Below, piece after piece: positions 52,116 through 62,224 of a stretch of 64,000 bases of DNA; within the stretch, counting starts at the first letter, position 1; the number at the start of each line of letters is the position of its first letter. The translations under genes and the position numbers were made by a program. The notes under the pieces were generated by a model. The model ran no database searches. It worked only from the letters and a program-made list of their open reading frames with translations, and was not told where the DNA came from. This stretch comes from Ustilago trichophora (taxonomy: Eukaryota > Basidiomycota > Ustilaginomycetes > Ustilaginales > Ustilaginaceae), in assembly GCA_900323505.1 (NCBI GenBank), contig OOIN01000001.1:124001-188000 (forward strand). The letters run 5' to 3'.

Positions 52116-53348
52116 TCATGCGGCGGCATTGACAGGGATGCCCGCATGTGGCAAGGCGGAAGCGAGGCCGCTCTTTTCCGAGATGCTCGCTGCGCCAATG
52201 GTGGACGCTGGGAGCGAAGGTGTGGCAGTGACACCGGCAGCAGAAGCAGCAGCATCGACTTCACGGAACGGCGACCCAGCGCGTTTTTCGATGTTCGCCA
52301 GCCACACGCTCTGAAGTACGAACTGAGGCAAAGCGTAATACCTCCAAGTAGCCCAGCGGAAGAACATGCCGACTTCGACTTGACGTGTCGAGGCAAAGTC
52401 TTGGGTCATGTCTTTCCTAAGGTCCTGGAAGAGGGCGGTCTTGTCGGTGAGAACGGCCTTGACACCCCATCTTGTGGCCTCGATCATTTCGTCCTTTCGG
52501 TTGACGGTCCAGACATAGATGTCTTTTCCGGCTTTCTGGGCATCAGCGATGAACTGCTGGCCATCGGCACCGACCAAGCAGGCAAAGTACATGGAGAAGC
52601 CAGTGCAGTCCTTCCAGAAGTACTTGCGCGCGGCTCGGGGAGAGGCGCCAATGTGGATCCGCTTCATCGAAGGCACATTGAGCAAGGCCGACTCGAGGAA
52701 CTTGGGATGCCACAAACCGAGGATGAGACGAGGTGCAAGATCGGTCTCAAAGTTGGGATACGACTCGATGACCTTGCGCATGAGTGGGAATAGGCGGTCG
52801 GGGTTGTTGTCGGGTTTGATATCGAGGTTCAACTTGACGTGCTTGCAGTCGGGGCGCATGAGAAGATCGCACACCTGGACAAAAGTGGGGATCTGCTGTG
52901 CGGGCTGCTTGAGGGTGCGAAGGTGCTCGATACCGTCTTGGCCAAAGTAAGGGCGCTCGTAGATGAGACCCTTACCGTTGGTGGTTCGTTCCAATGTTGG
53001 GTCGTGGAACATGACGATGACATCGTCAGTGGTGATGTGAACGTCGGTCTCGAGACCTTCCGAGCCGTCAAGGATGGCCTTTTCGAAGCTGGCGATGGTG
53101 TTCTCGGGGAAGGTGGCCGAAGCGCCACGGTGGCCCCAGCACTCGGGCATGTCGGGTCGAATGTTCATCTTGGCAGATCTGGTGATGGGACGCATGGTGA
53201 TGGATGCGACGCGGTGCGACGGTGACGGTGGAGTTTGGAGGGAAGAGGAAAGGTGGTGGTAGACCAGATAGATGGAAGCTGCGATTAGTACCACGTTGGC
53301 AATAAGGAGTCTCTCACCAGACGAGCAGGTGAGAGAGAGAGAGAGCAA
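52116..53348 (-). CDS. glycerophosphodiester phosphodiesterase (PGC1-like)
   Basis: A 410-residue intronless gene. Residues 12-32 are a single N-terminal membrane span. The GDPD catalytic barrel starts W-G-H-R-G-A-S-A-T-F-P-E-N-T with the first catalytic His, then G-L-E-T-D-V-H-I-T-T-D-D-V-I-V-M-F-H-D-P, holding the metal-binding Glu/Asp and second His. Later L-N-L-D-I-K-P-D-N and Y-V-W-T-V-N-R complete the pattern. Yeast Pgc1 degrades phosphatidylglycerol at lipid droplets and mitochondria. The single anchor and the sequence around F-P-L-M-R-K-V-I-E-S-Y fit that subgroup better than the cytosolic Gde1. The C-terminal ~60 residues are Ala/Ser-rich. Confidence 0.88.
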   Translation of the reverse strand: MLSLSLTCSSGERLLIANVVLIAASIYLVYHHLSSSLQTPPSPSHRVASITMRPITRSAKMNIRPDMPECWGHRGASATFPENTIASFEKAILDGSEGLETDVHITTDDVIVMFHDPTLERTTNGKGLIYERPYFGQDGIEHLRTLKQPAQQIPTFVQVCDLLMRPDCKHVKLNLDIKPDNNPDRLFPLMRKVIESYPNFETDLAPRLILGLWHPKFLESALLNVPSMKRIHIGASPRAARKYFWKDCTGFSMYFACLVGADGQQFIADAQKAGKDIYVWTVNRKDEMIEATRWGVKAVLTDKTALFQDLRKDMTQDFASTRQVEVGMFFRWATWRYYALPQFVLQSVWLANIEKRAGSPFREVDAAASAAGVTATPSLPASTIGAASISEKSGLASALPHAGIPVNAAA

Positions 53349-55118
53349 GCAGAGGTCACGAGACAGAAGCGCAAAAGCTAAAGAGCGTGGTGCTAAGGGT
53401 GGGTCGTAGATAGGCTAAAGCGTTTGCCGCTTGCTGGGTCTAAGCAAGTGTGCAGCTAGTCACAAGAGCGCGTGAGGTGAAGGTCTGTGGGTTGTGAAGG
53501 AAGCGAAGCGTCGGATGCTTACCAAGTGTGTGTGTGTGCGGTGGGTGAGGATGCAAGACTACAAGACCAGAGCTGATCTGAGCCAAAACAAAGAAGAGAT
53601 GGGGGATGGGATAGGAGAATAGGGTCAGGAGTCAAGTGCAGGAAAGGGTGAGGTGTTCATATCTCGGAGGGAACGTGACAAGCTCGCCACGGAACGTGCT
53701 CACCGCCTTGGACAAAGTTGACACTCTGTGCAACGGCTACGCGCTTTCTTCTCCACCCGCCGGTGCTCCTCTGCTGCTTTCAATGCCCACTCTGTTCGGC
53801 TGTTTCGAAAATTTTCGAGTGAGGCTTTTCCGCTCGTCATTCTCAAATTGCACACGAGCCAACTTGTACAACATTGACTGACTCGTCTTTTGCCTTGATG
53901 CACAGCATGTTGTTGTGGTGTGACAAGTGTGCTGTGTAATTCGACCCACACCAGACGAACTCTCATCTCACCAGCACGGCACTGACATGCAAATGATCTT
54001 GTGATCCTGTGTTGACATCCGCATGCTGTCCAAGTCCCACACGCCGTGGCGACGTGAGTTGGGGCGGCGGCAACACTTTGCGAGCTGCACATTTGGCGGC
54101 CCGACCGGCTTCTATTGACTCGTTTTGCAAAGGAACCCCGCGTTTGGCATGCCCAGCAAAGCAAAGTTTTGATCTACATTCGTCTTGTCCTAACGAGCAA
54201 AGGCGGTTGATGAGGTACAAAATATCGCGCCCACTCTAGGTTTAGCTCGAGCTTGGCAGTCTAGCCCTCTGCACGAAAGGGACCGAGGGAAGATGCGGCT
54301 TGATTCTGTGCCACTTCTCAGTGACACTGCAGCGACTGGACATTGCGGCCATGACTTCTAGCACTGCTACCACCGCTGTCTCCACTGTGTGGCAAACGAG
54401 GCATGCCATGGCTCGTGTCAAACTTGCAGCTGCACCTGTGACGCGGACCATGAATTTTCAATAGCTGGACCCCTTTTGCATGAACCACAGGCACTGAAGC
54501 TGTGTAAGAGGCGGAACACTCGAATTTCTTCTGCAGATCCCGGCAAGGTACCGATGAACCACCGAAGCGCTTTAACCTATTGAGCCAGTCCAGCTCTGCC
54601 AGAACAAGCAGCAGTGTAACACGACCCGAAATTTCAACGTTTACCCTACTTGCATCACGCCCTGCCCCACCGAAATGAGGAAAACGAGGCACTACATCAG
54701 TGTGACACTCTCTCGACGCCTTTCTTCCAGCCAATCTGGCACGAATTTGCTTAGCTCCAGTCCGGCTGGGACCCTTAGGGAAATCACACCAGCCGTGACG
54801 TAGTGCCTGTCCACGTTCTTTTTCTTGGCTGCGACACTTTCAGCCTCGGCCCGGCCACAACGTGCTTCTTCCCATTTTCGCCGGCTTCTCTCATGTTAGA
54901 CCGTCAAGTCTTAATTTCACGCCCTCAATTCCTGTCGTGGCCGTCGATATCCGTAACAACACCAACACAGAGGGTTTTTCTATATCCATGTCGGGCATCA
55001 TATTCGCGTATAAGAAGCCTGGGGTCGCTTCCTTCACTCCGTCGATCCCACAGCGGTGAGTGAGCTCGGAAACGCTAATGTGTTCGTGTGCCTGCTTCCT
55101 TCTGATACAATGACGAGT
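53349..55118. other. intergenic, no gene recognised
   Basis: The left 300 bases hold the promoter of the phosphodiesterase gene and a short GA run next to its ATG. The remaining 1.4 kb gives no convincing frame, RNA or repeat. Confidence 0.4.
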
Positions 55119-56883
55119 CTACCAGTTGTACAAGAAGTAGATATTCTTGTTGTCGGTCATCTGTGTGGCATATTCAAGCCAAGAAGGTTTCAAGTCAGTA
55201 AACTGAGCCACAAGGCAGGTTCTGAAAGGGCTTTCTTTGTCACTTACATCAAGTTCACCATTGATCTTGTTCTTGAGTAGCCTTTCTTCTTCGCTGACGC
55301 CCATGTTGGCCAGCACCTTTCTTCGCCTCCTGTTCTCGGCAACCAGATAGAGCAGCCAACAGACGCAGAGCACAAACACGAGTGCCAGCATCGATGCTAC
55401 CACAATCAATCCACGAATGTAGCGAGGCGCATCCGAGGCGCGGAACACTTGGGGCCCGATCATGTTCTGTTTGGCATCACGAGGCAAAAAAGAAAAACGT
55501 CTTGTCAGGATCCACCCAAAATCACATCAGTCTAGTGCCTTGCGGTATACTTACACCGATACAGTAGCCCATGAAGCAGAGTGTTGCGACCACCGTCTTC
55601 TTGGTCCTTCCACCGACAATACTTGGCATCAGTGCCCACATGAGGAAGCTCTGCAGCGCGTACAGGATGCTCATCAGATAAACGCCGTATCTGGTCCATC
55701 TGTATTGCGGCTTGTTGGGCAGCGTACCCGCCGTCATGACCGCCACGAATGCAGGAATGACGGTGAAGCACATGAAGAAGAATCGCAGCTTCGGGAACTT
55801 GTGAATCATGAATGCTGCGAAAAGAATCCAGCAGAACGACATGGCGAACGACGGCAGCTGGTATAAGATCGTCTCGAGCGGCGTAAAGGAGAATGACTGG
55901 TAGATAAGAGACTGGAATGTGGTGATGCCTCCGTTCGGAATGCAGCATGACACGTTGATGAAGAAGATGAACCAGGTGTTGGGGTCGGCGACTGCGTCCT
56001 TGACCTGGTCCCATTTCCAAGCGTGAACTTCGCCTGTGCCGGTACCATTATCAATGATGCGTGCATGAGCGAGCTTCTTCTCGTCCTCTTTGAGCCACCA
56101 GGCGGTCTTTGGAAGTCGCAGGAAGACGCTCGTCACGATTCCGGTGAAGACCGTCAGCCCGCCGAGGAAGAAGTTGATGACCCTCCAGCCCGAGATGCCA
56201 CCGTCGTCGTGAGCCCTCTTGGCAATAAAGTAGATCAGCACTGACACCCACAACGAGAATCCAGTGTTCATGGCAAAGTACAGCAGCTGTCTAGAGTTCT
56301 GCTCCGATCTCTTGTACCAACTTGCCACGATCAAAGCAAAAGCCGGGGTCACCACACCCTCCAGCGCGCCTAGGATGAAACGCACCGCCATGAGTTGCGC
56401 AAACGTATTGCACAATCCCAGCGTGATCAATACGACACCCCAAACAATCACCATGGCCGACACAACATACGCCGCATCCACCCGCTGCATACCATAGTTC
56501 ATGGCAGGCTGGAAGATGAAGTATCCAAGATAGTAGATCGTGGTCAGCCACGAGTATTCTTGTCCTTTGAGATGCGTGTCTTGCTTCAATCCAAAGAGAA
56601 CACCGTTGGCGAGTGACACTTTGTCCGCATACTGTAGGCCGTAGATGGCGAGTAGACACGGCACCGTGTATCGATCGATCTTGCGACGGAGTCGTCGATT
56701 GTCTTCCTCGGAAAGCTCGTTCTCGGCTTCAATCACCTCTTCGATCTTGGTGAGCTTGTTGACGTTGGTGTTGTCGTCAAGCTCGGTAACGGCGTATGAC
56801 TGGAGGTTGTCTTTCTCGCTAGCCGCTTTGATGCTCTCGTCGCCATGATGTTGAGATGTGATGGAAGCTTTGCTGCTCCCCAT
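55119..56883 (-). CDS. MFS permease, anion:cation symporter (Dal5-like) family, second member
   Basis: Three exons: 55555-56883, 55248-55466 and 55119-55160. Both introns are phase 0 with GTAAGT donors, giving 529 residues. The hydrophilic N-terminus ends N-R-R-L-R-R-K-I-D-R-Y-T-V-P-C-L-L, then Y-A-D-K-V-S-L-A-N-G-V-L-F-G and R-F-I-L-G-A-L-E-G-V-V-T-P-A, as in allantoate/pantothenate-type permeases. The last exon is only 13 residues plus stop (M-T-D-N-K-N-I-Y-F-L-Y-N-W) and replaces a readable but family-unlike frame through the intron. The family commonly ends in a D-x-x-N-x-x-F-x-Y motif, and a CTGAC branch-point word lies in that intron. The substrate is unknown. Confidence 0.88.
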
Positions 56884-58569
56884 GGTGGTCAAGAGTTGAA
56901 ACTTCGCCTGCGATGAAGGAGCGACGGGGTCAGGGCAGTTGGACGAAGGAGGTAAAGAAGAAGGTGAGTGGCGAGTGTTGCCAAGCGTGGAACGGTTGTC
57001 TCAAGGCGACGTTCGAAGAGCTACGTACATATATCTCCTGTAAGCTCAAACCACGAGCTCTTCGGTATCTGCAGGGACCACTTTTACCCCACACATAAAG
57101 GGACGACATCCCAAGATCAAACGTCGGTAACTAGCCCGTGCCGACCGCGAGGCACGGTAGCCGTCATCAGAGCGCCCCACTTACGGATCCACAGGACTGT
57201 ATCAGGGCGAACTTTGCGTCGCAACCTTATCACTGTAATCTCTGACGCCACATCGAGCAAGCTCGCAGCGAAGGAGGGGAAACTTGCAAGAACTTGACTG
57301 TATGTAAGAATGCAAGGTTCGACAAGCCATGCGTCCGTTCGCATCTGCTTATCCTTAGCCGAGGTGGTGAGAGGAAGAAAGCGAGCGACCACTGATCCGA
57401 GGGTTGGGGCGAGGTATCGGTATCGCGGCAAAACCAGTCTTAGTTCGCTTGAACGGTCGCTGGCAGCGAGGCCTCATACTTTCTGCACTTGAAGCTCATG
57501 TAGGTACCGCGTGGTCCATCAAAGATGATACCTGACATTCATTGATGCATCTAAAAGCAAGCGCAGTAGATAAGCAGCCTGTGTAACAGGACACTTCGTT
57601 TGTCACACGGCAAAGGCGGAGGTGGAAGCAAGGCCTGCAATCACGTCGAAATCACAATGCATCACATGACATCTAGAAGCCTCCTCTACACAAATAGCGA
57701 TGGAGCTCTCCGCGCGAACGACAGGCGGAAAGGCGGACGGAGAAGGACAAGCGTTTAGGCGGCACTGGCACTGGCACTGGCGCTCTTTGCCACACGACAG
57801 CGGTACCGGTCAAATTCACGGTGAATTTGATAACGTGGGGAGACACGGCTATTCCATGACCCGCCCACCACATAGAGTTCTAATTCCGACAGCGACAGGA
57901 AAAGGCGGCATGGCATGGAAGCGGGTCAGATTCCGTTCTCGCCTTTCCGTAGCTCATCCCAGAACACTGCGTTTGCCGTGTTGGAGTGATGGAGGACCAC
58001 AGTGACATGCTATACAAACAGGTCAGGTGATGAGATTGAGAGGTTGTGATGCGGAGAAAGGTGGGGAGTGAAAACCACGTTCGTAGGAAACTTTTTAGAT
58101 GAGAACTCTGTTATCGCGGAGCACTCGCCGACTTATCCGCCCTGCTAACCGCCTTTGCCGTCGGTGGTCCCAATGAGTCTACTCTCAAGAAGTTTAGGTA
58201 TCGTATTGGCGCTCAGTTGATAGGCGTCGGATGGACGGATAACCGTATCTCAACTGAAACCTCGCTATCGCTGCACGTGGTAGCTATCTGTGTATATACC
58301 AGTACCGATAAATACTGTCGAGAGTTCATTCGGCTTTCCTTGTCAAGGAAGCTTCTGCCAAGACTCGGTAGTACCGCAAGGTCATGCTGAAGGTGTTTGA
58401 ATATCTGACCCATGGAATGTCGTGTGTATGCTTCTCATGCTTATCGCATGCTCACGCCAAGTAGATCATCGACAATGTGAACTGGCTCATCGCACAGGTA
58501 TGCAAGCTTCTGTAGTGTTCATACACCTGACCATATTCGACACTTCAATTGCATTGCTTCCTTGCGCTA
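56884..58569. other. intergenic, no gene recognised
   Basis: The left part is the permease promoter. A short (CTGGCA) repeat lies near 57760-57782. No domain-bearing frame or RNA gene is seen. Confidence 0.4.
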
Positions 58570-59625
58570 TCACAAGTTCTTGTCAATAGGTACGCCTTCG
58601 CTCTCCCTCGAAGCCCAACCCATCCAACTCTCGTCGTAGATGCTGCTCTGTACGCCAATTTCCTGCAGCGCCAACCAGATGGCGGCCGCCGTCATACCCG
58701 AGCCACATGTGTTGGTAGCGGCGAGCTCTCCACCGCTCGAAGCCTGTCGAAGCTTGTCCAGCGCCTCTGTGCCTCCCACCGCGTCGCTGAGGGTTCTCCA
58801 GAGCTCAATTTGATCTTTGAGCACAGTGTACTGCTTTCCGTCCTTTCCGGTCTCGGATTTGAGCAGAGTCGGGAAGGGGAGGGAAAGGCTGTGCGGGATA
58901 TGGCCGGAGGAGAGACCTGGTCTTGGCTCTGGGTCGGTGCCGTCAAACCTTCCTTGAGAGCGTGCGTCGAACACGGTTTGACCACGAGCGCCCATCTTGG
59001 CGTTGGCAACCATCTCATCAAAGGATCGGATGATGCCATCTTGCAACACTGGCTCTGGGTATGAAGTCCTGGAGACAGATGTTGGCTCGCCCGTCTCGGT
59101 GGGAAGACCTTGATTGATCCAAGCTGGCAGTCCACCGTTGAGGACAGACACGTTCGAGTGACCAAAGGCCTTGAAGGTGAACGCAGTTCGTGGGGCGGAA
59201 AAGACACCGTGTGTGTCATACACAACGACGTGGGTTTCTGGCTCGATGCCATGCTCCGATGCGGCCTCGGCAAAAGTGGCTGGAGAAGGCATCATATGCG
59301 GCAAGTTGCGAACGCTCTCGCCAGTAGTTGCAACCTTGTCGACATTCCAAAAGAGCGCTTTGGGCAGTCGAGGACCCGCCTTGAACTCCTCAAGTGGATT
59401 GCGCGGAGGGTTGGTGTTGGGCATGAACCATGTCGCATCCAGAATACGCAGCTTGTTGTTGTTGTTGTTGTCCTTGTTCTTCTCGATTAGAGATGCGAGT
59501 GCCTTTGGCGCGATGACCAAAGGCACTGTTGCTGGTCGAACTGTTGTGCTCATTGCTCGTGCACTGCCGCCGATCCGAGAAAGCAAGCTTGAAGATCCCA
59601 GAGTTGCCGTGCGAGCTGGCAGCAT
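58570..59625 (-). CDS. TUM1: 3-mercaptopyruvate / thiosulfate sulfurtransferase (tandem rhodanese)
   Basis: A 351-residue intronless gene with two rhodanese domains. It moves sulfur from 3-mercaptopyruvate or thiosulfate to acceptors; yeast Tum1 feeds tRNA thiolation and Moco sulfur. The first, inactive domain has L-R-I-L-D-A-T-W-F-M-P, then V-V-Y-D-T-H-G-V-F-S-A-P-R and V-L-N-G-G-L-P-A-W. The second has V-F-D-A-R-S-x-G-R-F-D-G, G-H-I-P-H-S and the active-site loop C-G-S-G-M-T-A with the catalytic Cys at residue 307. C-G-S-G-x-T is the mercaptopyruvate-type loop. The C-terminus has the usual D-E-S-W-x-x-W. The basic N-terminus with a second Met at residue 25 suggests mitochondrial and cytosolic forms from two starts. 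Confidence 0.92.
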   Translation of the reverse strand: MLPARTATLGSSSLLSRIGGSARAMSTTVRPATVPLVIAPKALASLIEKNKDNNNNNKLRILDATWFMPNTNPPRNPLEEFKAGPRLPKALFWNVDKVATTGESVRNLPHMMPSPATFAEAASEHGIEPETHVVVYDTHGVFSAPRTAFTFKAFGHSNVSVLNGGLPAWINQGLPTETGEPTSVSRTSYPEPVLQDGIIRSFDEMVANAKMGARGQTVFDARSQGRFDGTDPEPRPGLSSGHIPHSLSLPFPTLLKSETGKDGKQYTVLKDQIELWRTLSDAVGGTEALDKLRQASSGGELAATNTCGSGMTAAAIWLALQEIGVQSSIYDESWMGWASRESEGVPIDKNL

Positions 59626-62224
59626 TGTTGTCGTGTGTCGAGCAGATGTGAGAAGCTATATGTAGCGATAGCAGTGAAGGTCAGTTGGGAGCTTTGCGGT
59701 GATCTCGAGGCACGGTTACTTCTTCTTGTTCTCGCCACGGGAACTTTCGTGCATGCTTGGCCTAAGCACGCTATGGAAAGTGGAGGAGAAGCTCACTTTC
59801 GCGCGAGTGAAAATCATGGCCATTCAATGTTAGACCGCATCTTGTCAAGGCAGACGAACGAGAATATCTGCCGTTCGCCTGAAGAACCATTCGATGAAGC
59901 TCATATACGGCGGTGATTTCAAATTCACACAGCGTAGATGGAAGCAATAGAAGCAATAAAGAATGCAATGTCCATGCACGTCACACCGATGGTCACTGCC
60001 TAGAGTAGCACGCCAAGAGGAAGGCGCTTGGCGAGCCGTAGACGCGTGGTCATACGGTCCGGAGAGAAGCAAATCGTCAGTGTCGATTCGGCCATCTCGG
60101 TTCCCCGCGGGGTACCATTCATGCTCCTCTACAAGCGCAGTCAAGCGCTTCACGACGGCCCTGGCCGGAAGTTAGAGCAGTAGGCTGATCATGGACAATG
60201 CGATTCTCCTCATGGTCGAGAGAAGCAAGCTGGTTTCTTACTCCGCGTCCGGGGTACCCGGACTTCTCCGCAAGATGTGACATCCGAGCGGGGTCTCCAG
60301 ATCTTGACCAAGTGGTCGGCAGTCGCTGCGGTACGTCTCGAGACATCTGCGGAGAATCAAAGCTGAGATGGTGGGGGATGGAGAGGGTGGTGTTCCCCGC
60401 GGGGACTGTGGAAACAAGGCAAGGAGGATCTCTCCCCGCGGGGATGCAGAAGAACGAGGCACATTCAGGGCAGGACTGCAAAAAAGTCCGAACACACATG
60501 CATCAAGCTAGTTTAATACGTCCGGTTGAACTTGCATAGGATGCTCCAGGACAGTATCCACCTCTGACAGGAATGGTGCTGAATTGGACGATCAAGAAAC
60601 AAGGCGAGGCAGAAGGAAGAGGGGGATGCCAAGAGGGGGGTGCCAATAGTTTCCATGTCCGACCCGGACTGACTCGAAGGAGAGATCTGCCGAGATACTG
60701 GAATACAGATTACCGGTCCGTTGTGATACGCAAAGAGCCGGTTATGTCAAATAGCTAGCCTTATAGAAGCAAGAAAACATGGGGGTGCCAAGACCATGAT
60801 TGAGCGTGGGGAAACGGAAAGAAACAGAAGAGTGGTAGCTCGCACCGACTCTTCCGCAGGGCCCGCGGGGACAGCCTCGTCCAATTGAGGCACCGATGCA
60901 ACACTTGATGTGTGGCGAGCAGCACTTGCATGCGTTCCATTCGTAGCCGAGAGAGAAAAAGAAAGGAAAAAAAAAAAAAAAAGAAAAAAAGAAAAAAGAA
61001 AAAGTGGCTACAGTAAATGGCCGAAAACAATGTGGCTTGAGTCGTACAACGCCCAATCTGCCCGAGCAAGACCGGCAAGTGAACACCTCGCACACAGAAT
61101 CTTGTTTGCACGAAACCTGTTGCGTTGCAGAGTGCAATGTTGAGAGCGATCCCGACTCATCCGAACGCTGAAAAAGTACACGCCGATCACATGCTCATAG
61201 CAGCATCGTAGGTTTGGGTATACGAGACACTAACGAGCTCGATTGTTGTGTGGCAACACGAAACCCACGCTAAAAGAAACTGCACAAAAATTTGATGTGG
61301 TGGGAAGCACAGGGTTCGATAAGGGCCTTTCATTTCATCAACCTTCGGTTTGCCAACCTCAACAGGTGGTTCTCCGCTCTCCAAATGCATGCAAGTCTCA
61401 GACGCAGTTCCAAAATTTGACTTGGTCCGTCTGCCTCTGGCTCAACCCAGTGATTCGGACTTGTCCTCCAATCACTTTGTGCCAAAAGAATGCTCATTTC
61501 AGCCGTCAAAAAAGGTGTCGCATGATCGTTAAGCCTTCGCTACAGAACCATGTACACTCGCTCGTTGCCTGAAGATGCATTTTGATCCTAGCGAATCTGG
61601 AGTCCCCGCCAAAACCGTTTTGTACCTCGCAGCTGCCCTTGTCCTCCTCGTCAGCCGCTGCCCTCCTCTTTTCTTGTCCAATCGTATCGAGACCGGTCCT
61701 GCTTCCGTGCTTAGCAATCATCTCGAACCCATTCATCTCTTCCTCGATTCTCCCTCCCCCCACCACGATCCCGGATCCCTTTCCATACGCCTATTGAGTT
61801 GCTTCCCTTGCCATCCCCACCGTACCCCCTCTCGTGGTGGCAACATCGTGTTTGCATTTCACCGGAGTCACTCCTGCCAGCGAATCTGCCCCGCACTTTT
61901 GGGTTAGGTTGTTGCACGTCACACCTCTTCACCGCAACACACCCGGCTCTCCCTGCGCCCGGCTTTCGTTTCAGTGCTTTCATCTACCACAAGCTCCTCG
62001 TCATCTCATCTCGCTTTGTGGCACAGCTCTCCGCACCCCACTACTGCACCCCACTACTGCACCCCACATTGTGGTTCTTGCCTCGCCTTTATCCGAACGT
62101 TCCCTCGAAAAGGTACAAGAAGGACCTTCTCTTCTCCACGTTTTCTCATCCTTCCCCATCCATCTCTCCACTCAATCACTACCTCCATCCTCCCCTTCTC
62201 GACCTTAGATCTCGCCTGAGCATC
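59626..62224. other. long intergenic region with GC palindromes
   Basis: 2.6 kb without a recognised gene. Three exact copies of CCCCGCGGGG lie at 60103-60112, 60395-60404 and 60434-60443, with a near copy at 60861-60870. An A-rich tract lies near 60966-61003. The right 600 bases are CT-rich and probably promoter and leader of the sugar-porter gene, with an ACTGCACCCC direct repeat near 62042-62066. Confidence 0.5.
60103..60443. repeat. cluster of CCCCGCGGGG palindromes
   Basis: Three perfect 10-base palindromes within 341 bases; two are preceded by TTCC and followed by GA or GT. A fourth, GCCCGCGGGG, lies at 60861-60870. A short fold-back around CCGGGGTACCCGG (60250-60262) sits between them. 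Confidence 0.75.
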
